Shown: positions 13,232 through 25,244, counted from the first letter of the stretch. The stretch: 64,000 nucleotides of DNA from Antilocapra americana (GCA_007570785.1 ML662449.1:7938856-8002855); one strand, 5' to 3'. Translations and numbers: made by a program. The notes: a model not told the origin generated them from the letters alone.

Positions 13232-13970
13232 ACTTATTACAAAGGATCACCCACTGTTAATTAATTCACATTTTCTTTTGCCTTAAAATATTTCATTTGC
13301 ACTATTCTTCTATCTGATTGACATGTAAAATTTAGAAAATGTTGGTATTCATCTTTGATTTCTAGATGCTAGATATAAGGAAAGATCCAAGAAATATTCT
13401 GGAGTGTTGAGAAAATTCTAAGTCCATCTGAAACACTTTCTTGCCAATGGGCAGGTGCTGTATTTTCTCAAGAAGAAAAGAAAAAGAAAATGAGAGTCTT
13501 AAGATAAAACAAGAGGTAAGGGGATATTGACAGGCTTGCTTCTCCTATCCCAACTCTACTAATAATTGTCCTATTACTGTCGAAGTTTGTTGTTTCATAT
13601 GTGCTCATGATCATTCTTTACACAATTATATAAGCCTTGACCAAAATATATCCCTTTTGGAACACGCTTGAGATGTGCACAGCCTATTCCCTCCAGCACT
13701 GAGGGTAAACATAACATTCAAAGATTCTGGGAACAACACTGATTTTGTCTTCTCTCTTGTTACATGGGACCCCAAGGGGCCTCAGCTACCAAAGTGGTAT
13801 AGGAATATAGGATTATGTAAGTCTGCACCTTGGAATCCTTCTAGTCCTCAGGACTGACCCTTCTTAACCCACATATGCATGCTCTGTGCTCCCCAAGATC
13901 AAATAACCACTTAGAGAAGGAAATAGTCCCATGGCAGCTCCCTATGGTTTTAGCATGTAGGTAAGCTTGT

Positions 13971-14255
13971 TGGAGAAGGCAATGACAACCCACTTCTGTA
14001 CTCTTGCCTGGAAAAATCCCATGGACGGAGGAGCCTGGTGGGCTGCAGTCCATGGGGTTGCTAAGAGTTGGACACAATTGAGCAACTTCACTTTCACTTT
14101 TCACTTTCACGCATTGGAGAAGGAAATGGCAACCCACTCCAGTGTTCTTGCCTGGAGAATCCCAGGGAATGGCGGAGCCTGGTGGGCTGCCGTCTGTGGG
14201 GTTGCACAGAGTCGGACATGGCTGAAGCCACTAACCAGCAGCAGCAGCAGCAAGC
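13971..14255 (+). mobile_element. Bov-A2 dimeric SINE
   Basis: Two tandem Bov-A monomers, each with 'ggagaaggnaatgncaaccc' and 'gagcctggtgggctgc', are joined by a 'cactttcactttt' linker. The copy ends in a (CAG)n tract. Confidence 0.9.
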
Positions 14256-14862
14256 TGGTTGGACATGCAGTTCATTTCTCTTTAACCCGAATCCCCAGGA
14301 GGAAGGGGCTTGCTGCCTGGTGCCATGGTCCTTTCCCCTGCCTCACCACCACTCACTGGCTACAATTGGATTCCTAACTCTGAACTCTTAACTACTTCAT
14401 CCATGGAAGATCTGGAAACTAACTCCCTGAACCAGACTCCTGCCCTTCTCTCATGGGGACAGATACACTGGATTTTTTATTCTGTTCGGACTTTCTGTAA
14501 AACATGCGTGTCTCTCCTGTTTTGCCTTGTGAAATGATTTTCTGGTTTGGAATCTAAACTAGTAGATACTTCCAGAATAATCAGCCCAAGATTGTGTGTC
14601 CATATTTCAACATGGCTTCTTTTCAAGCTTGAGGACCCAAGTGGACTTCTGGTCACAGTCAGGAGAAGTAAGGTGTTGGTTGGGGCAGCTTCTCTCCACC
14701 CTACAATGTGTTAAATATCTCATTTATCATGCCAGACTGTTCAAGAATTACTGATCTTAACATCTCAGCTTTGGGAGCCCTGATGTTCTCTTCAACAATG
14801 GCTCATCCAGCCATTGTTACCAAAGCCCCAAGGTAGAAACAAAAACTCCTGCCTCATTCAGT

Positions 14863-15620
14863 TCAGTCACTCAGTCGTGTTCGACTCATTGAGATCCCAT
14901 AGACTGCAGCACGCCAGACCTCCCTGTCCATCACCAACTCCTGGAGTTTACCCAAACTCATGTCCATTGAGTCAGTGATGCCATCTAACCATCTCACCCC
15001 CTGATGCCCCTTCTCCTCCTGCCTTCAATCTTCCCCGGCATCACAGTCTTTTCAAATGAGTCAGTTCTTCACATCAGGTGGCCAAAGGATTGGAGTTTCA
15101 GCTTCAGCTTCAGTCTTTCAATGAATATTCAGGACTGATTTCTTTTAGGATGGACTAGTTGGATCTCCTTGCAGTCCAAGGGACTCTCAAGAGCCTTCTC
15201 CAACACCACAGTTCAAAAGCATCAATTCTTCAACACTCAGCTTTCTTTATAGTCCAACTCTCACATCCATACATGACCACTGGAAAAACCATAGCTATGA
15301 CTAGACCAACCTTTGTTGGCAAAGTAATGTCTCTGCTTTTTAACATGCTTTCTAGGTAGGTCATAACTTTTCTTCCAAGGAGCAAGTGTCTTTTAATTTC
15401 ATGGCTATACTCACCATCTGCAGTGATTTTGGAGCCCCCCCAAAATAAATAAATAAATAAAGTTTGTCACTGTTTCCATTTCTTCCACATCTATTCGCCA
15501 TGAAGTGATGGGGCCAGATGCCATGATCTTAGTTTTCTGAATGTTGAGTTTTAAGTCAACTTTTTCACTCTCCTTTCACTTTCCTCAAGAGGCTCTTTAA
15601 GTTTCCACTGAACTCTGTTG
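14863..15620 (-). mobile_element. BovB (RTE) LINE 3' fragment
   Basis: Antisense BovB from its 3' terminus (ttcagttcagtcactcagtc) into the 3' part of ORF2 ('gtccaactctcacatccata', 'tggcaaagtaatgtctctgc'). It is truncated and its reading frame is broken. Confidence 0.9.
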
Positions 15621-16689
15621 TGGATTGTTCTGTTTTTAGAATTGTTTTTAACACACAATTGCTGAAAAACTATGGTCAAAGAGTTGAAATAGCTATGTTT
15701 TAGATACAAGTCAGTAGATGTGAAATGTCCCAGATATTTGACTCAATTAAATTCTAACTCATGCAATTCTAGCCCTTGAAGATTTTCGTGGGCCAACTGG
15801 GTATTGAGATGCTGTAGAGAATTCAGGTCCCTTCTTAGGATGTCATGCTTTGGCTCCAAAAATATATATCTCAACAACATTTGGAATTCAAGTAGCCTCC
15901 CAGGGAATTCTGCTTGAACACAGTCCTACAGAGTTCTATGCTTGAAGATTCACTTACTATATCTGGATCCACTCAAAATCAGTCACCTCCTCTACACACT
16001 ACTTTCTGCTTGGCTTTCAGAAGGGTTCCCCAGACCACAAGGAGGCAAAGCCATTGGTCCCTTGAGAAGGTAACTGATGAGAGAAGCTCCAGGGCCCCTT
16101 ACTTATTTTTGTTTTTCTAGGCCCTCTCCAAGGTTTGGAGCCTGATAAGAAGTCAATACATCTTGTGTATTCACTGTGTGTTCCCAGAGAGGGGTTTGCA
16201 TGGAACTTGACCTGGCCCTCAGATTACTGCTCAATTACTTTCAAGGATCTCATATGCAAAGAGTAAGAGCAAAAGAAGAGCCCTGGGTGTCATTCTGATT
16301 TGTTTCTGAAACACATTCTTTTGTGTTTATGTGAGTTTCCAAACCTCCCTGTGGTTGAGCTCCTTTAAAAACACAAACTCTTTCCATTAGCCACAGATAC
16401 AGCCAGTCAGAAAGAATCAAGTGGACCAAATTGAGTTTAAATTGTCCTCTCCTTGGCATACGGGTCTGAGTAAAATGAAAGGGAAATAAAGAGAGCTCAC
16501 AGTTGGAAACATCACCCAGGAGTCTTTTAGTCCTGGAAGAGCAGAGTCCCAGTAAGGATGGAAATTATAAAACTATCAGGTCCTGCTTTTCTTCAGCCCC
16601 ACCCAGTTGAAGTCATTCATGTCCTCAGTGACCCACCAGGTCCCCAGCTAATTCTGCAAGGCTAGGGCAGCCTCAGGCACCACTGAGCG

Positions 16690-16985
16690 GAACAGGCAAT
16701 TAATTCTGGCCCCACATTCATTTGCATCCCCCCTCCCAGCCCTACCCAACTCCAATTCTTCCTTGGCCCCTCTCTCCTTCCTCCTAGCCTCTCTGCACTA
16801 ACTGGCTGGAGGCTAGATCTTCAGCTCTTGTCCTCTTCTGATTGGCTGGAGTCATGAACCAGCCTCCCTCTTGCTCTAAAAGCTGAAACTCTTACCCTCC
16901 TCCAGTGTCTTCAGTGCCGACCCAAATCAAGCCACTGAGCACTGTACCCACCCTGCTCCTATTTGTGTCTGGAGACCCCAACCCC
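16690..16985 (+). promoter_or_regulatory. Unexplained CT-rich segment with promoter-like motifs
   Basis: Not a recognised repeat. It holds an exact octamer ATTTGCAT near 16720, an inverted CCAAT box (GATTGGCTGG) near 16839, and an AT-poor CTCTAAAAG about 30 bp before a CT-rich stretch. It could be an intronic enhancer or a cryptic promoter; the motif evidence alone is weak. Confidence 0.2.
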
Positions 16986-17647
16986 ACTGCACTGACATAT
17001 AAGGAATTTCCCTGTTAGTCTACCTCACTGAAGGCTATGACAGCAATGACTTTCATGCTGTGGAATGCAACCTATTAGTGATTTGGGAAATCAGTTTGGT
17101 AGGATGTTGCCAACAGTTAACAAAAATGAAATAGAATAGAAATATCAGAATATATTGCATACTGTGACAGAAGGTCATGCCATGTGAAACTTTCAGTCAA
17201 CTATGAGGAGGTACATCATGCACATATACTGTGTCAAGATGTAAACTAAACTGTGTTTTTCTTGTGAATGCTCAGGAAGATACTAGTCCAAAACATGTAA
17301 TCCTTTCACCTCCACTAATTCACCTTTTCCAATATACACACACACTCACACAGAGCAAGAAAAGCCTAAAGATATTTCTGCTATCAAGTATTGGTACATT
17401 TGGTGCAAAGTCAACACAGAATTGTTGTTAGGAGAACAGAAAACTAGTTAGTTGCCTGAAACCAAGATGTGATAAACAAGCATGAAAGGCCACCAGTCAA
17501 AGCCAGCAATGTGATCTGTGGATGAACACCAGGTGACTGTGACAAGGTATGGTAATGTGGATGCCAGAAAAGTCAGAGACATCCTTCACGTGCGAGCCAC
17601 AGGACACAATGAGCCCCCTTCAAGCACACAGCCATAGGACTGAAAGA

Positions 17648-17722
17648 ACTGGAGCTTCAGCTTCAGCATCAGTCCTTCCAGTGAATATTCAGGGTTGATT
17701 TCCTTTAGGATTGACTGATTTG
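17648..17722 (-). mobile_element. BovB fragment, short
   Basis: 'cagcatcagtccttccagtg' and 'gggttgatttcctttagga' are antisense BovB. Only about 75 bp remain. Confidence 0.8.
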
Positions 17723-17759
17723 GAAGATAGATAAAATTAAATTACATTTTAGGGGGGGC

Positions 17760-19295
17760 AGTATATGTGAATATAGTATGAGCAATTTTTTCGATGCAGC
17801 ATAAAAAAATTTACACTTTTCACTTTCTCTTTTGAGAATCCATTCTTTAACTTTTATATTTTGCTGTATAACCTCATTGATAGCATCACTGTGACATTAA
17901 CTTTTCTGGGGCCATTACTTTTATTTCTTTTATATTACATCTTTTTCATATTCTTTATTTATGAAAAGTTTTCCATTTTGATGGCAATACTTTCAAGTGA
18001 TATTTTTTCAATAAAGTTATATGGGTGGTATATATTTTGGATTTTTCTATGTCTGAGGAACTTTTCTATGCCTTTGTATTACCTCTGGTCTCATAATTTT
18101 AATCTCTGTATTCTTTCTGCTTGAGTTCTGGAAAAAGTTTCTTAATTCTGATGAGCTGACTTTATTTTTGTAATATTCTTTGTGGTGGTCATTTTTTCCA
18201 ATGAATTTGAAACAGCATATTTTCTCTCCAAAAGTTTCTTATTTTCATCTGTTCCTTTCTCATAACAGACTGCTCTTATTAGTTGATGTAATTTTATCTC
18301 AAAATTTAATGAAAATACTAATGAGACATATTTGCTTAAATGGTTTGGATGGTCATTGGAAGTTCTTTTATATATTCACTGTTAAGTTTTTTTTAAACCC
18401 TGATTCACTTTTTGAGTAATTTCTTAAAAAAATTATCCCTACTCCCCCTTTTAGAAGAGTATTTGAAAATGTCTTTCTGTTTTCATGTAAGTGACATCTT
18501 GACAGAACATTTTAGATAGTAACTTTATCCATTAAAATTTTCCAACATTTAATGTTGCAGAACCTTTGTAGGCAACCTGTATCTTTTCCCATTCATAAAA
18601 TTCTTCTTTTGTTTTTGAAATTAAACATTCTTACCAGGAAATGTTTAGGTACAAATCTCTTTTAATTCATTTTGATTATTACTTGATGAGCTGAAATCTA
18701 CATTTTCAGGGTTTTGTTTTTTAATCAGGGATGTTCTATCAAATTGTTGAGTGCTTCTTCTGGATTATTCTTTGGCAATGCAAATTATCTGATATATTGG
18801 CTATCTATTTTTGTCATTTGTTATTTATCATCTTCTCTCTCATCACCTTTGTGTAACTCATTTCCTATTCAACTTATGAGAACTTCTCAAACATGCCTTC
18901 ACCCTTCATTTTCTGCATTGGCATCTCTGTTCTTTATTAGTTCCCAGGTAGCTTTATGAATTTACATTTTTTCACATTATTTTATATTTCCTTACCTGTT
19001 TTAGGTCCCTTTTCTTCGCTTTTCATATTTTATCACCTATCTAACAAAGTTCTTATATTATTTAATGTTACTGAAATCATAAAACATATGGTGCTAAAAC
19101 TGATTTCTTTTGCTGTTGAAAATTCTTTCCATAGACATGTTCTTCCACCTCAGGAATTTTGTTACATCATTTATTTTCAGTTGCTAAAATCTTGTAGGCC
19201 CTATTTTCATCTTTCAGTGTGGGAAGGTGTAACTGGGTCTCATATTTGCCATATATATGGCAATGTCTTGAACTTGCAAACTTCTCTAAAAATTA
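17760..19295 (-). mobile_element. T-rich block resembling ancient L1M 3' UTR
   Basis: A long T-rich tract with phrases such as 'tgaaacagcatattttctct' and 'tcataacagactgctctta' in the order expected for an antisense L1M 3' UTR. The assignment is tentative. Confidence 0.35.
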
Positions 19296-19296
19296 A

Positions 19297-19675
19297 ATCT
19301 GGGGAACAAATATCATATGATGTTGCTTATATATGGATTCTTAAAAAAAATAAAAGGTAAAAAAGAACTTATTCACAAAAGAGAAGTAGAGTCACGGATG
19401 TAAAAAACAAACTTATGGTTACCAGGGATAAGGGAGGGGAGGGATAAATTTGGAGGCTGGAATTGACATACACACTTATACATAAAATAGATAATTAATA
19501 AGAACTTGCTATATACTGCAGGGAACTCTACTTAATACTCTGTAATGGCCTATATTGGAAAATAATCTAAAAAAAAGAGTGGCTATATTTATACGTATAA
19601 ATGGCTCACTTTGCTGTACACCTTAAACTAGCACAACACTGCAAATCAACTATACTCCAATGAAAAAAAATTTTT
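19297..19675 (+). mobile_element. L1 3' end, sense
   Basis: 'aaacttatggttaccaggga', 'tatactgcagggaactctac' and 'actatactccaatgaaaaaa' form the artiodactyl L1 3' UTR up to its A-rich end. The copy is 5' truncated. Confidence 0.8.
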
Positions 19676-20754
19676 TTAGAAAAAAACTTAGTTTGGGGGG
19701 AGTTGGCCTTAATAGCTAAAGTAAGCTTATATTATTGTTTCATCAACTAGGGGAGAGTAGGGAATGGAATAATTCTTCATCATTTTTCACAAAGGAATCT
19801 CATCCTTGCAAGATTTGTGTGTTTGTTTTGGACAAGGCCATATCAGTTCCAGCTTGCCATGTTTTGGGCTTTTGGACCTGATCTCTACTCCAAGTTCACA
19901 CTGTGCTGTACCTGACCTCATTCCTGATCCCTACTGCATCCACATAGTCAAAGACAGAACTGCTATTTCCCTGGAGGCCCAGGATATGTGGGGAGGACTC
20001 AGCAATGCTGGAGGGAGTCACTGTCACGAAGATGTCTGGTGTTCGTGCGCTCTCTCTTTTGTGGCTTCATTTCCCCTCAACTGTCCAGCACAGCTGCCTC
20101 TGGGTGATGCTGATGCACCAGGGTAGCAGGGCTCTGTGGAGATGGCCTCTGTTCCTCTGATACTGCACTCTTTCCTTCAGACTCACTTACAGATTTGGGA
20201 CTGTTCTTGAGGTTCCTCCAGAATCCTCCCCTACATGTTTTTCCAACTTGGCAACAGGGTTGAAAGCAGACCCAGCCAGACCTCCTGCAAACTCAGCTCA
20301 TCTGCTTTGTTTCTAGAGGAATTTCTTACAAGAGTGTTGGAGGTCAGTGTGGGTGTCCTCAGTGCGTGGACCTGATGCAGGCTTCCCCAGATGCCTCTTG
20401 AAGACTTTCTCTTTCGGGGGATGAAACAGTCTTAGGTGATGGCCGGGGAGGCAGTGAGAAGCTAACTGTCTGTGTTCAGCTTCTTTTTCAGAAGTCATCA
20501 ACAAACTTTCTTTCCTTTCTCATCTCAAACTAAGCCCCTGAGTTCATTCAACCTTAATTTCTGCATTTATGGTGTCCTGAAGCAACACTTCCGAAAGTCA
20601 CCAATGCCTTTAGCATAGGATCTTTCTCAGTTCTTTTTTGCTGGATATACTTGTAGTATGTATAAATAAAAAAGAGTATGTATTGATGCAGCAAAATGAT
20701 TTTTGAATGTCTGGTAGGTCCTTTAGAATCTAAAAGATTAGTAATTATAAAACA

Positions 20755-20822
20755 ACATGCACTAAGTATTTACTAGGCAGCAGGCATTGTGCTAAGCACT
20801 TTACATTCATTGCCATTTAATA
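20755..20822 (-). repeat. MIR fragment
   Basis: 'ggcattgtgctaagcacttt' and 'acattcattgccatttaata' are antisense MIR. Confidence 0.65.
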
Positions 20823-21220
20823 ATGTGGTGGTTTAGTCCCTCAGTCAAACTGGTTGCCCATTTTAACAGAATAAGGTGTATCAGAGGGTCCACCTGTTTG
20901 TCCTTCAGTCCTCTTCTGTTCCTTTGATAGTGTCTTTTATGACAGTCAATAATCAGGATGACCACTAATTTAAAATCCAAACTGAAACACTTTCAAGAGC
21001 AAACTACGAAGCCACTAATAATTATACTGGGACAAGCACAGGCCAGGAATGTACTGGTCCATCCATTTACTTATGGTTAGATTATGGCTGTCCAATGGCA
21101 TCTTGTATTTCCTTTGACCTTATATTGTTTATTTTGTGACTGGTGTATAGTTCAGTTAGGATATTTCTTTTTTTTAACTTTCTATATAATTTCCATAAAC
21201 CTGATATTTTCATTATCTTT

Positions 21221-21421
21221 CATGGTGGTTCAGATGGTAAAGAATCTGCCTGCAATATGTGAGACCAAGGTTCACTCCCTGGGCCAGGAAGATCCCCTGG
21301 AGAAGGGCATGGCAACTGACTCCAGTATTCTTGCCTGGAGAATTTCATAGACAGAGGAGCCTGGTGGGCTACAGTCCATGGAGTTGCAAAGAATAGGATA
21401 CAACTGAGTGACTAATGATGG
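21221..21421 (+). mobile_element. Bov-tA SINE
   Basis: Complete head and body ('ggttcagatggtaaagaat', 'gaagatcccctggagaaggg', 'cctggtgggctacagtccat'). No clear target-site duplication. Confidence 0.9.
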
Positions 21422-22090
21422 TTAAGATTCTGATCATAATCCTTATGCCAAAAGATGGTTCCTACAGGAATGAGCTGTATATGGTTAAGCAGCAGGGTAA
21501 GAGGGAAAGAAGACAAGGCCACTGAATGAGACCTCAGAGGACACATACCAAGGGTTATTCTTCTCCATGTCTTGATAATGGACCCCTCTGCTGCTTATTA
21601 TGTGATATGAGTTGTTACAGGGTAGAGAGACTCTGAACAAAGAACAAACAGAATGAAGATGATATGTAAAGAATGACTGTTCTCAATTTTTCTGTACCAC
21701 TGTGAGCCCACGGCTAGTGACGGGAAGGGAAGAAGTGCCAGTATCATCTCAAAGGTTAAGAGGGTATCATCTGTACAAAGATGGAAATGGTGTTGAGGTC
21801 ACTAAAGCTAACGGCAAGAAAGAGGATGGGGTTAGTTCAGGGAACTGCACACCAATAGTTCTGTTGGAAATTGCAAGGGTGTTGGGTGTGGTAAAAGATG
21901 AAACTAAGGGCAACACATAGTAATCACAGCAACAAAGCTCTAGAATCCCTTGTAAGGAGTTCACATTTTATACTGAAAGAACTTTGGGAGTGTTTAGAGG
22001 TTAAAGGGTTGGGGGAGATGATGTCAAGATTAAAGCTGTTCTAAAAAGATCAACTTGAAGTGCACTCGGCGGCCCCGCGGATCTCTTTCT

Positions 22091-22111
22091 TGCTTCAACA
22101 GTGCTTGGAGG
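22091..22111 (+). promoter_or_regulatory. Preserved iron-responsive element (IRE)
   Basis: The loop CAGTGC (22099-22104) sits between TTCAA (22094-22098) and TTGGA (22105-22109), which pair as the five-base upper stem with one G-U. The bulged C is at 22093. This is the FTL IRE bound by IRP1 and IRP2. It would act only if the copy is transcribed through this point. Confidence 0.85.
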
Positions 22112-22255
22112 GAACAGACCCAGGGACGCCCCTTGCTCCAGCCTCCAACTACCCTCCAACCTTTTTTCCAGTCGCAGTTTCCGGAGTCAGCCACTCTGCT
22201 GTCCGCGATTACCGGGACCAGCTACCATTTTTTAACTCCTTATTACCGACCAATC

Positions 22256-22777
22256 ATGAGCTCCCAGATTCATCAGAATTATTCTACCAAGGTGGAGGCC
22301 GCCGTCAACCGCCTGGTTAACATGCAACCGTGGGCCTCCTACACCTACCTCTCTCTGGGCTTCTATTTGAACAACAACAATGTGGCCCTGGAGGGTCACT
22401 TTTTTCTCAAATTGGCCAAGGAGAAGCGTGAGGGCACAGAGCGTCTCTTGAAACTGCAAAACCAGCGTGGCGGCCGCACCCTCTTCCTGGACGTGCAGAA
22501 GCCATCTCAAGATGAGAGGGGTAAAACCCAGGATGCTATGGAAGCCGCCCTTCTCGTAGAGAAGAACCTGAATCAAGCCCTGTTGGATCTGCATGGACTG
22601 GCCTCGGCCCACGGAGACCCCCACATCTGTGACTTCCTGGAGAACCACTTCCTAGATGAGGAAGTGAAACTCATCAAGAAGATGGGTGACCACCTGACCA
22701 ACCTCTGCAGGCTGGCCGGTCCCCAGGCTGGATTGGGAGAGCATCTCTTGGAAAGGCTCACCCTCAAGCACGACTAG
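22256..22777 (+). CDS. Intact ferritin light-chain-like ORF in the retrocopy (173 codons)
   Basis: From the ATG in the FTL position the frame codes 173 residues, against 175 for FTL. It begins [16 protein letters not shown] and ends [16 protein letters not shown] ([12 protein letters not shown]). The four-helix ferritin core is recognisable: YTYLSLGFY (helix A), [11 protein letters not shown] (B), [20 protein letters not shown] (C) and [13 protein letters not shown] (D). Relative to FTL, two residues are missing between Glu46-Gly47 and His48. The acidic AB-loop entry has become NNNN. Of the five light-chain mineral-nucleation glutamates, the two at residues 52 and 55 are now Lys; those at 56, 59 and 62 remain. 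The frame is also open upstream to 22055, giving 240 codons, but the upper 67 are leader sequence. Expression is unknown. Confidence 0.7.
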   Translation: MSSQIHQNYSTKVEAAVNRLVNMQPWASYTYLSLGFYLNNNNVALEGHFFLKLAKEKREGTERLLKLQNQRGGRTLFLDVQKPSQDERGKTQDAMEAALLVEKNLNQALLDLHGLASAHGDPHICDFLENHFLDEEVKLIKKMGDHLTNLCRLAGPQAGLGEHLLERLTLKHD

Positions 22778-22908
22778 GAGCTTCTGGAGACCAGTGGCCT
22801 TTGAAGAACCCACCTAACATCAGGGCTGCCCAAAGCCCCTCTCTGCAGCTACTAGGCAGCTTTTTAACACCCTGGAGCCCTCTCTTAAGCCTTGGACCAA
22901 ATGGAAAC

Positions 22909-22914
22909 AATAAA
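22909..22914 (+). terminator. Poly(A) signal of FTL retrocopy
   Basis: AATAAA, about 12 bp before the A-rich tail, as in the parent mRNA. Confidence 0.85.
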
Positions 22915-22992
22915 GCTTTTTGCAGCAAAAATAAATAAATAAATAAAAAGATCAACTTGGTACCAATGTCAAGACTATAGAGTAGTGTGTAC

Positions 22993-23200
22993 ATGCTCAG
23001 GTGTGTCGACTCTGAGGAATTCCATGGACTATAATCCGCCAGGCTCCTCTGTCCACAGAGTTTTCTAGGCAAGAATATTGGAGTGCATTGACATTTCCTC
23101 CTCCAGGGGATCTTCCTGACCCAGGGATCCAATCCATGTCTCCTGCATCTCCTGCATTGGCAGGCAGATTCTTACCACTGAGCCACCTGGGAAGCCCCAG
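22993..23200 (-). mobile_element. Bov-tA SINE
   Basis: Reverse-strand body and head ('gccaggctcctctgtccaca', 'cactgagccacctgggaagc'), 48 bp after the FTL retrocopy. Confidence 0.9.
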
Positions 23201-23304
23201 GGGAAGGGAAGGGTTAAAAAATAATAATAAAAGGAGGTAAAGAGAACAATTTAAAGAACATTTCCATGAACTGGGTGGGAAATGGCCTGAACTAAGGTAA
23301 TGAT

Positions 23305-23519
23305 AGGGCTTCACTGGTGGCCCAGATGGTAAAGAATCCACCTACAATGTGGGAGACCTCGGTTCGATCCCTGGGTTGGGAAGGTCCGCTGGAGGAGGGC
23401 ATGGCAACCGACTCCAGTATTCTTGCCTGAAGAATCCCCATGGATAGTGGAGCCTGGCATGCTACAGTTCATGGGGTTGCAAAGATTTGGACACAACTGA
23501 GGACTAAGCACAGTACAGC
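23305..23519 (+). mobile_element. Bov-tA SINE with near-perfect target-site duplication
   Basis: A complete unit ('ggcttcactggtggcccaga', 'gacctcggttcgatccctgg'). It is flanked by AAGGTAATGA (23294-23303) and AAGGTGATGA (23520-23529), one mismatch. Confidence 0.9.
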
Positions 23520-24687
23520 AAGGTGATGACAAAGCAGAGATGTGGGAGCAGACATTGTCTGGCTTTGGAGTATAAGAAGATTAATCCTAGCCCTTTGGCT
23601 TACATGGCTAGATCTACGGGTGATGCTGCCCTCAAGACTAGGAATAGAGAAAATGATTTTAGGGGGGAAACATCTAGTTCATCCTCCCTCCACTGAAATT
23701 CTCTCTCTCCTGGCCTCAGTGATAATAGTTCTTAGCTGTTTCTCTTCTAACTGTTCCGGCAACTTCTTCTCAGCTCTGGTTAATGAAGTTTCTTCTTTGG
23801 CCCAGACATTCCTGTTGGCAATTCCTTGAGGTTGTACCTGGCCAGCTTCCTCATTAAACACCACCTCTACTTGACATTTTTTGACCCTGATATTATCTTG
23901 ATATTATCTCCATAATATTGATTATCCATATCCATATTTTCATCTATTACTCTTGGGCTGACAACTCTCAAGTCTTTTCTTTTTTTTCCAGTTACAGGGT
24001 ATAAATCCAAGTGCCTACTCAATACCTCCACCCAAATGTCCTACGCATTCAGACTCAACATGTTCACACCAAATTCCTCTTTCCTTCTGAAACCTACTCC
24101 TTCCCCTCATAGCTCTTTCTTCTCACTCATTCACAGCCAACTGCTCATCAAGTCCTGGTACTCTACCCTACAAAGTCACTCAATTTCATTTGTTCTTTTT
24201 TTCCAATTCCCCCAACATAATCCCTTAACCTACTGTTGATATGAAAAATCCTGCTCTTTCCAGATTCTTTTTCTGTCACTCTCACTGTCATGTTTATATC
24301 ACAAAGAGTATCTGTCATTTCAACTTCTTGTGTTGCTCCTTGGTCATCAATGTTTTTTTCTTTGTCATCTGGCAAAACCCTGCTCGAGGTTCAAGTCCTG
24401 GATCCAAAGTTACCTTCTCTAGAAAGTCTCCTAAACCTCTCTAATCTCAATCAAAATTCATTATTTCACCAACTCTATTTCCCTAGCCCTTTGTCTCTTC
24501 TGCTAAAGTGTGGAATCCTTGACAGCCAGGAAGATGTCCTAGGCATTTTGTAATCTGATACATTTAGCAAAGTTTGATAAATACTGAATTGAACTGATGT
24601 ACTCCTTACCCTAGACAGGAAGTCCAACTTATAATCTAAGGAGATGTCTTTTGTTGGAGGAACACACCCATTTTCTCTAGGGGCAAT

Positions 24688-25213
24688 TACCACCATTACC
24701 ACCACCAGCATCACTGTCATCACTACTACCACCACCACCACCACCACTGCATCATCAATAAGACCATCATCACCATCACCATCACCACCACCACCACCAT
24801 CAACACCATCATCAATAATGCCATCATCACCATCACCATCAGCAGTACCATCATCAATAATACTGTCATCACCATCACCACCACCACCATCACATCATCA
24901 ATAACACCATAATCTTGATTACCACTATCATCACCATCAGTACCATCACTGTCATCATCACTACAGCCACCATCACATCATCAATAATACCGTCATCACC
25001 ATCACCACCACCACCACCACCACCACCACCATCAATACCATCACCATCACCACCACCACCATCACATCATCAATAATACCGTCATCACCATCACCATCAA
25101 TACCATCATCACCATCACTGTCACCACCTCCACCATCATCACCATCACCACTGCTGTTACGTTTACCACCACCACTACCGTCACCACCATCACCACCACC
25201 ATTATCATCATCT
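24688..25213 (+). repeat. ACC/ATC trinucleotide satellite with higher-order period
   Basis: About 525 bp of interrupted CAC/ATC triplets (CCACCA and CATCAT runs, longest pure CAC run around 25011-25030). The marker TCATCAATAA recurs near 24809, 24851, 24894, 24977 and 25066. That is a step of about 42 bp or twice that, so a compound unit has been duplicated on top of the triplets. Open frames here are composition artefacts. Confidence 0.92.
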
Positions 25214-25244
25214 AGAACACTCACATACCAAATGCTTCATTAAG

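Larger units (their letters stand above)
22058..22944 (+). pseudogene. Full-length FTL (ferritin light chain) retrocopy
   Basis: An intronless copy of ferritin light-chain mRNA lies antisense inside ANTXR1 intron 1. It runs from the FTL 5' leader, with its iron-responsive element, through an uninterrupted coding frame (22256-22777) and a short 3' UTR to a poly(A) signal AATAAA (22909-22914) and a tail that has decayed into TAAA repeats. A perfect 15-bp direct repeat AAAAAGATCAACTTG brackets it at 22043-22057 and 22945-22959, which is the hallmark of L1-mediated retroposition. The retained leader shows the copy is essentially full length. No promoter of its own is evident. It is called a pseudogene by structure, but the frame is intact, so a transcribed retrogene cannot be excluded. 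Confidence 0.95.

Noticed and set aside
13967..14377. 136-codon open frame
   Set aside because: It translates a Bov-A2 SINE dimer (repeated NPMDGGAWWAAVHGV-type text).
18956..19360. 134-codon open frame with hydrophobic start
   Set aside because: A T-rich tract produces Phe/Leu-rich frames by composition, and the end runs into an L1 3' UTR.
22055..22255. N-terminal 67-residue extension of the FTL-like frame
   Set aside because: It is the 5' UTR including the IRE. The FTL start codon at 22256 is preserved and the extension begins inside the target-site duplication.
24644..25224. Open frames rich in Thr, Ser, Pro, Val or Gly/Asp
   Set aside because: They follow from the ACC/ATC satellite read in different frames.
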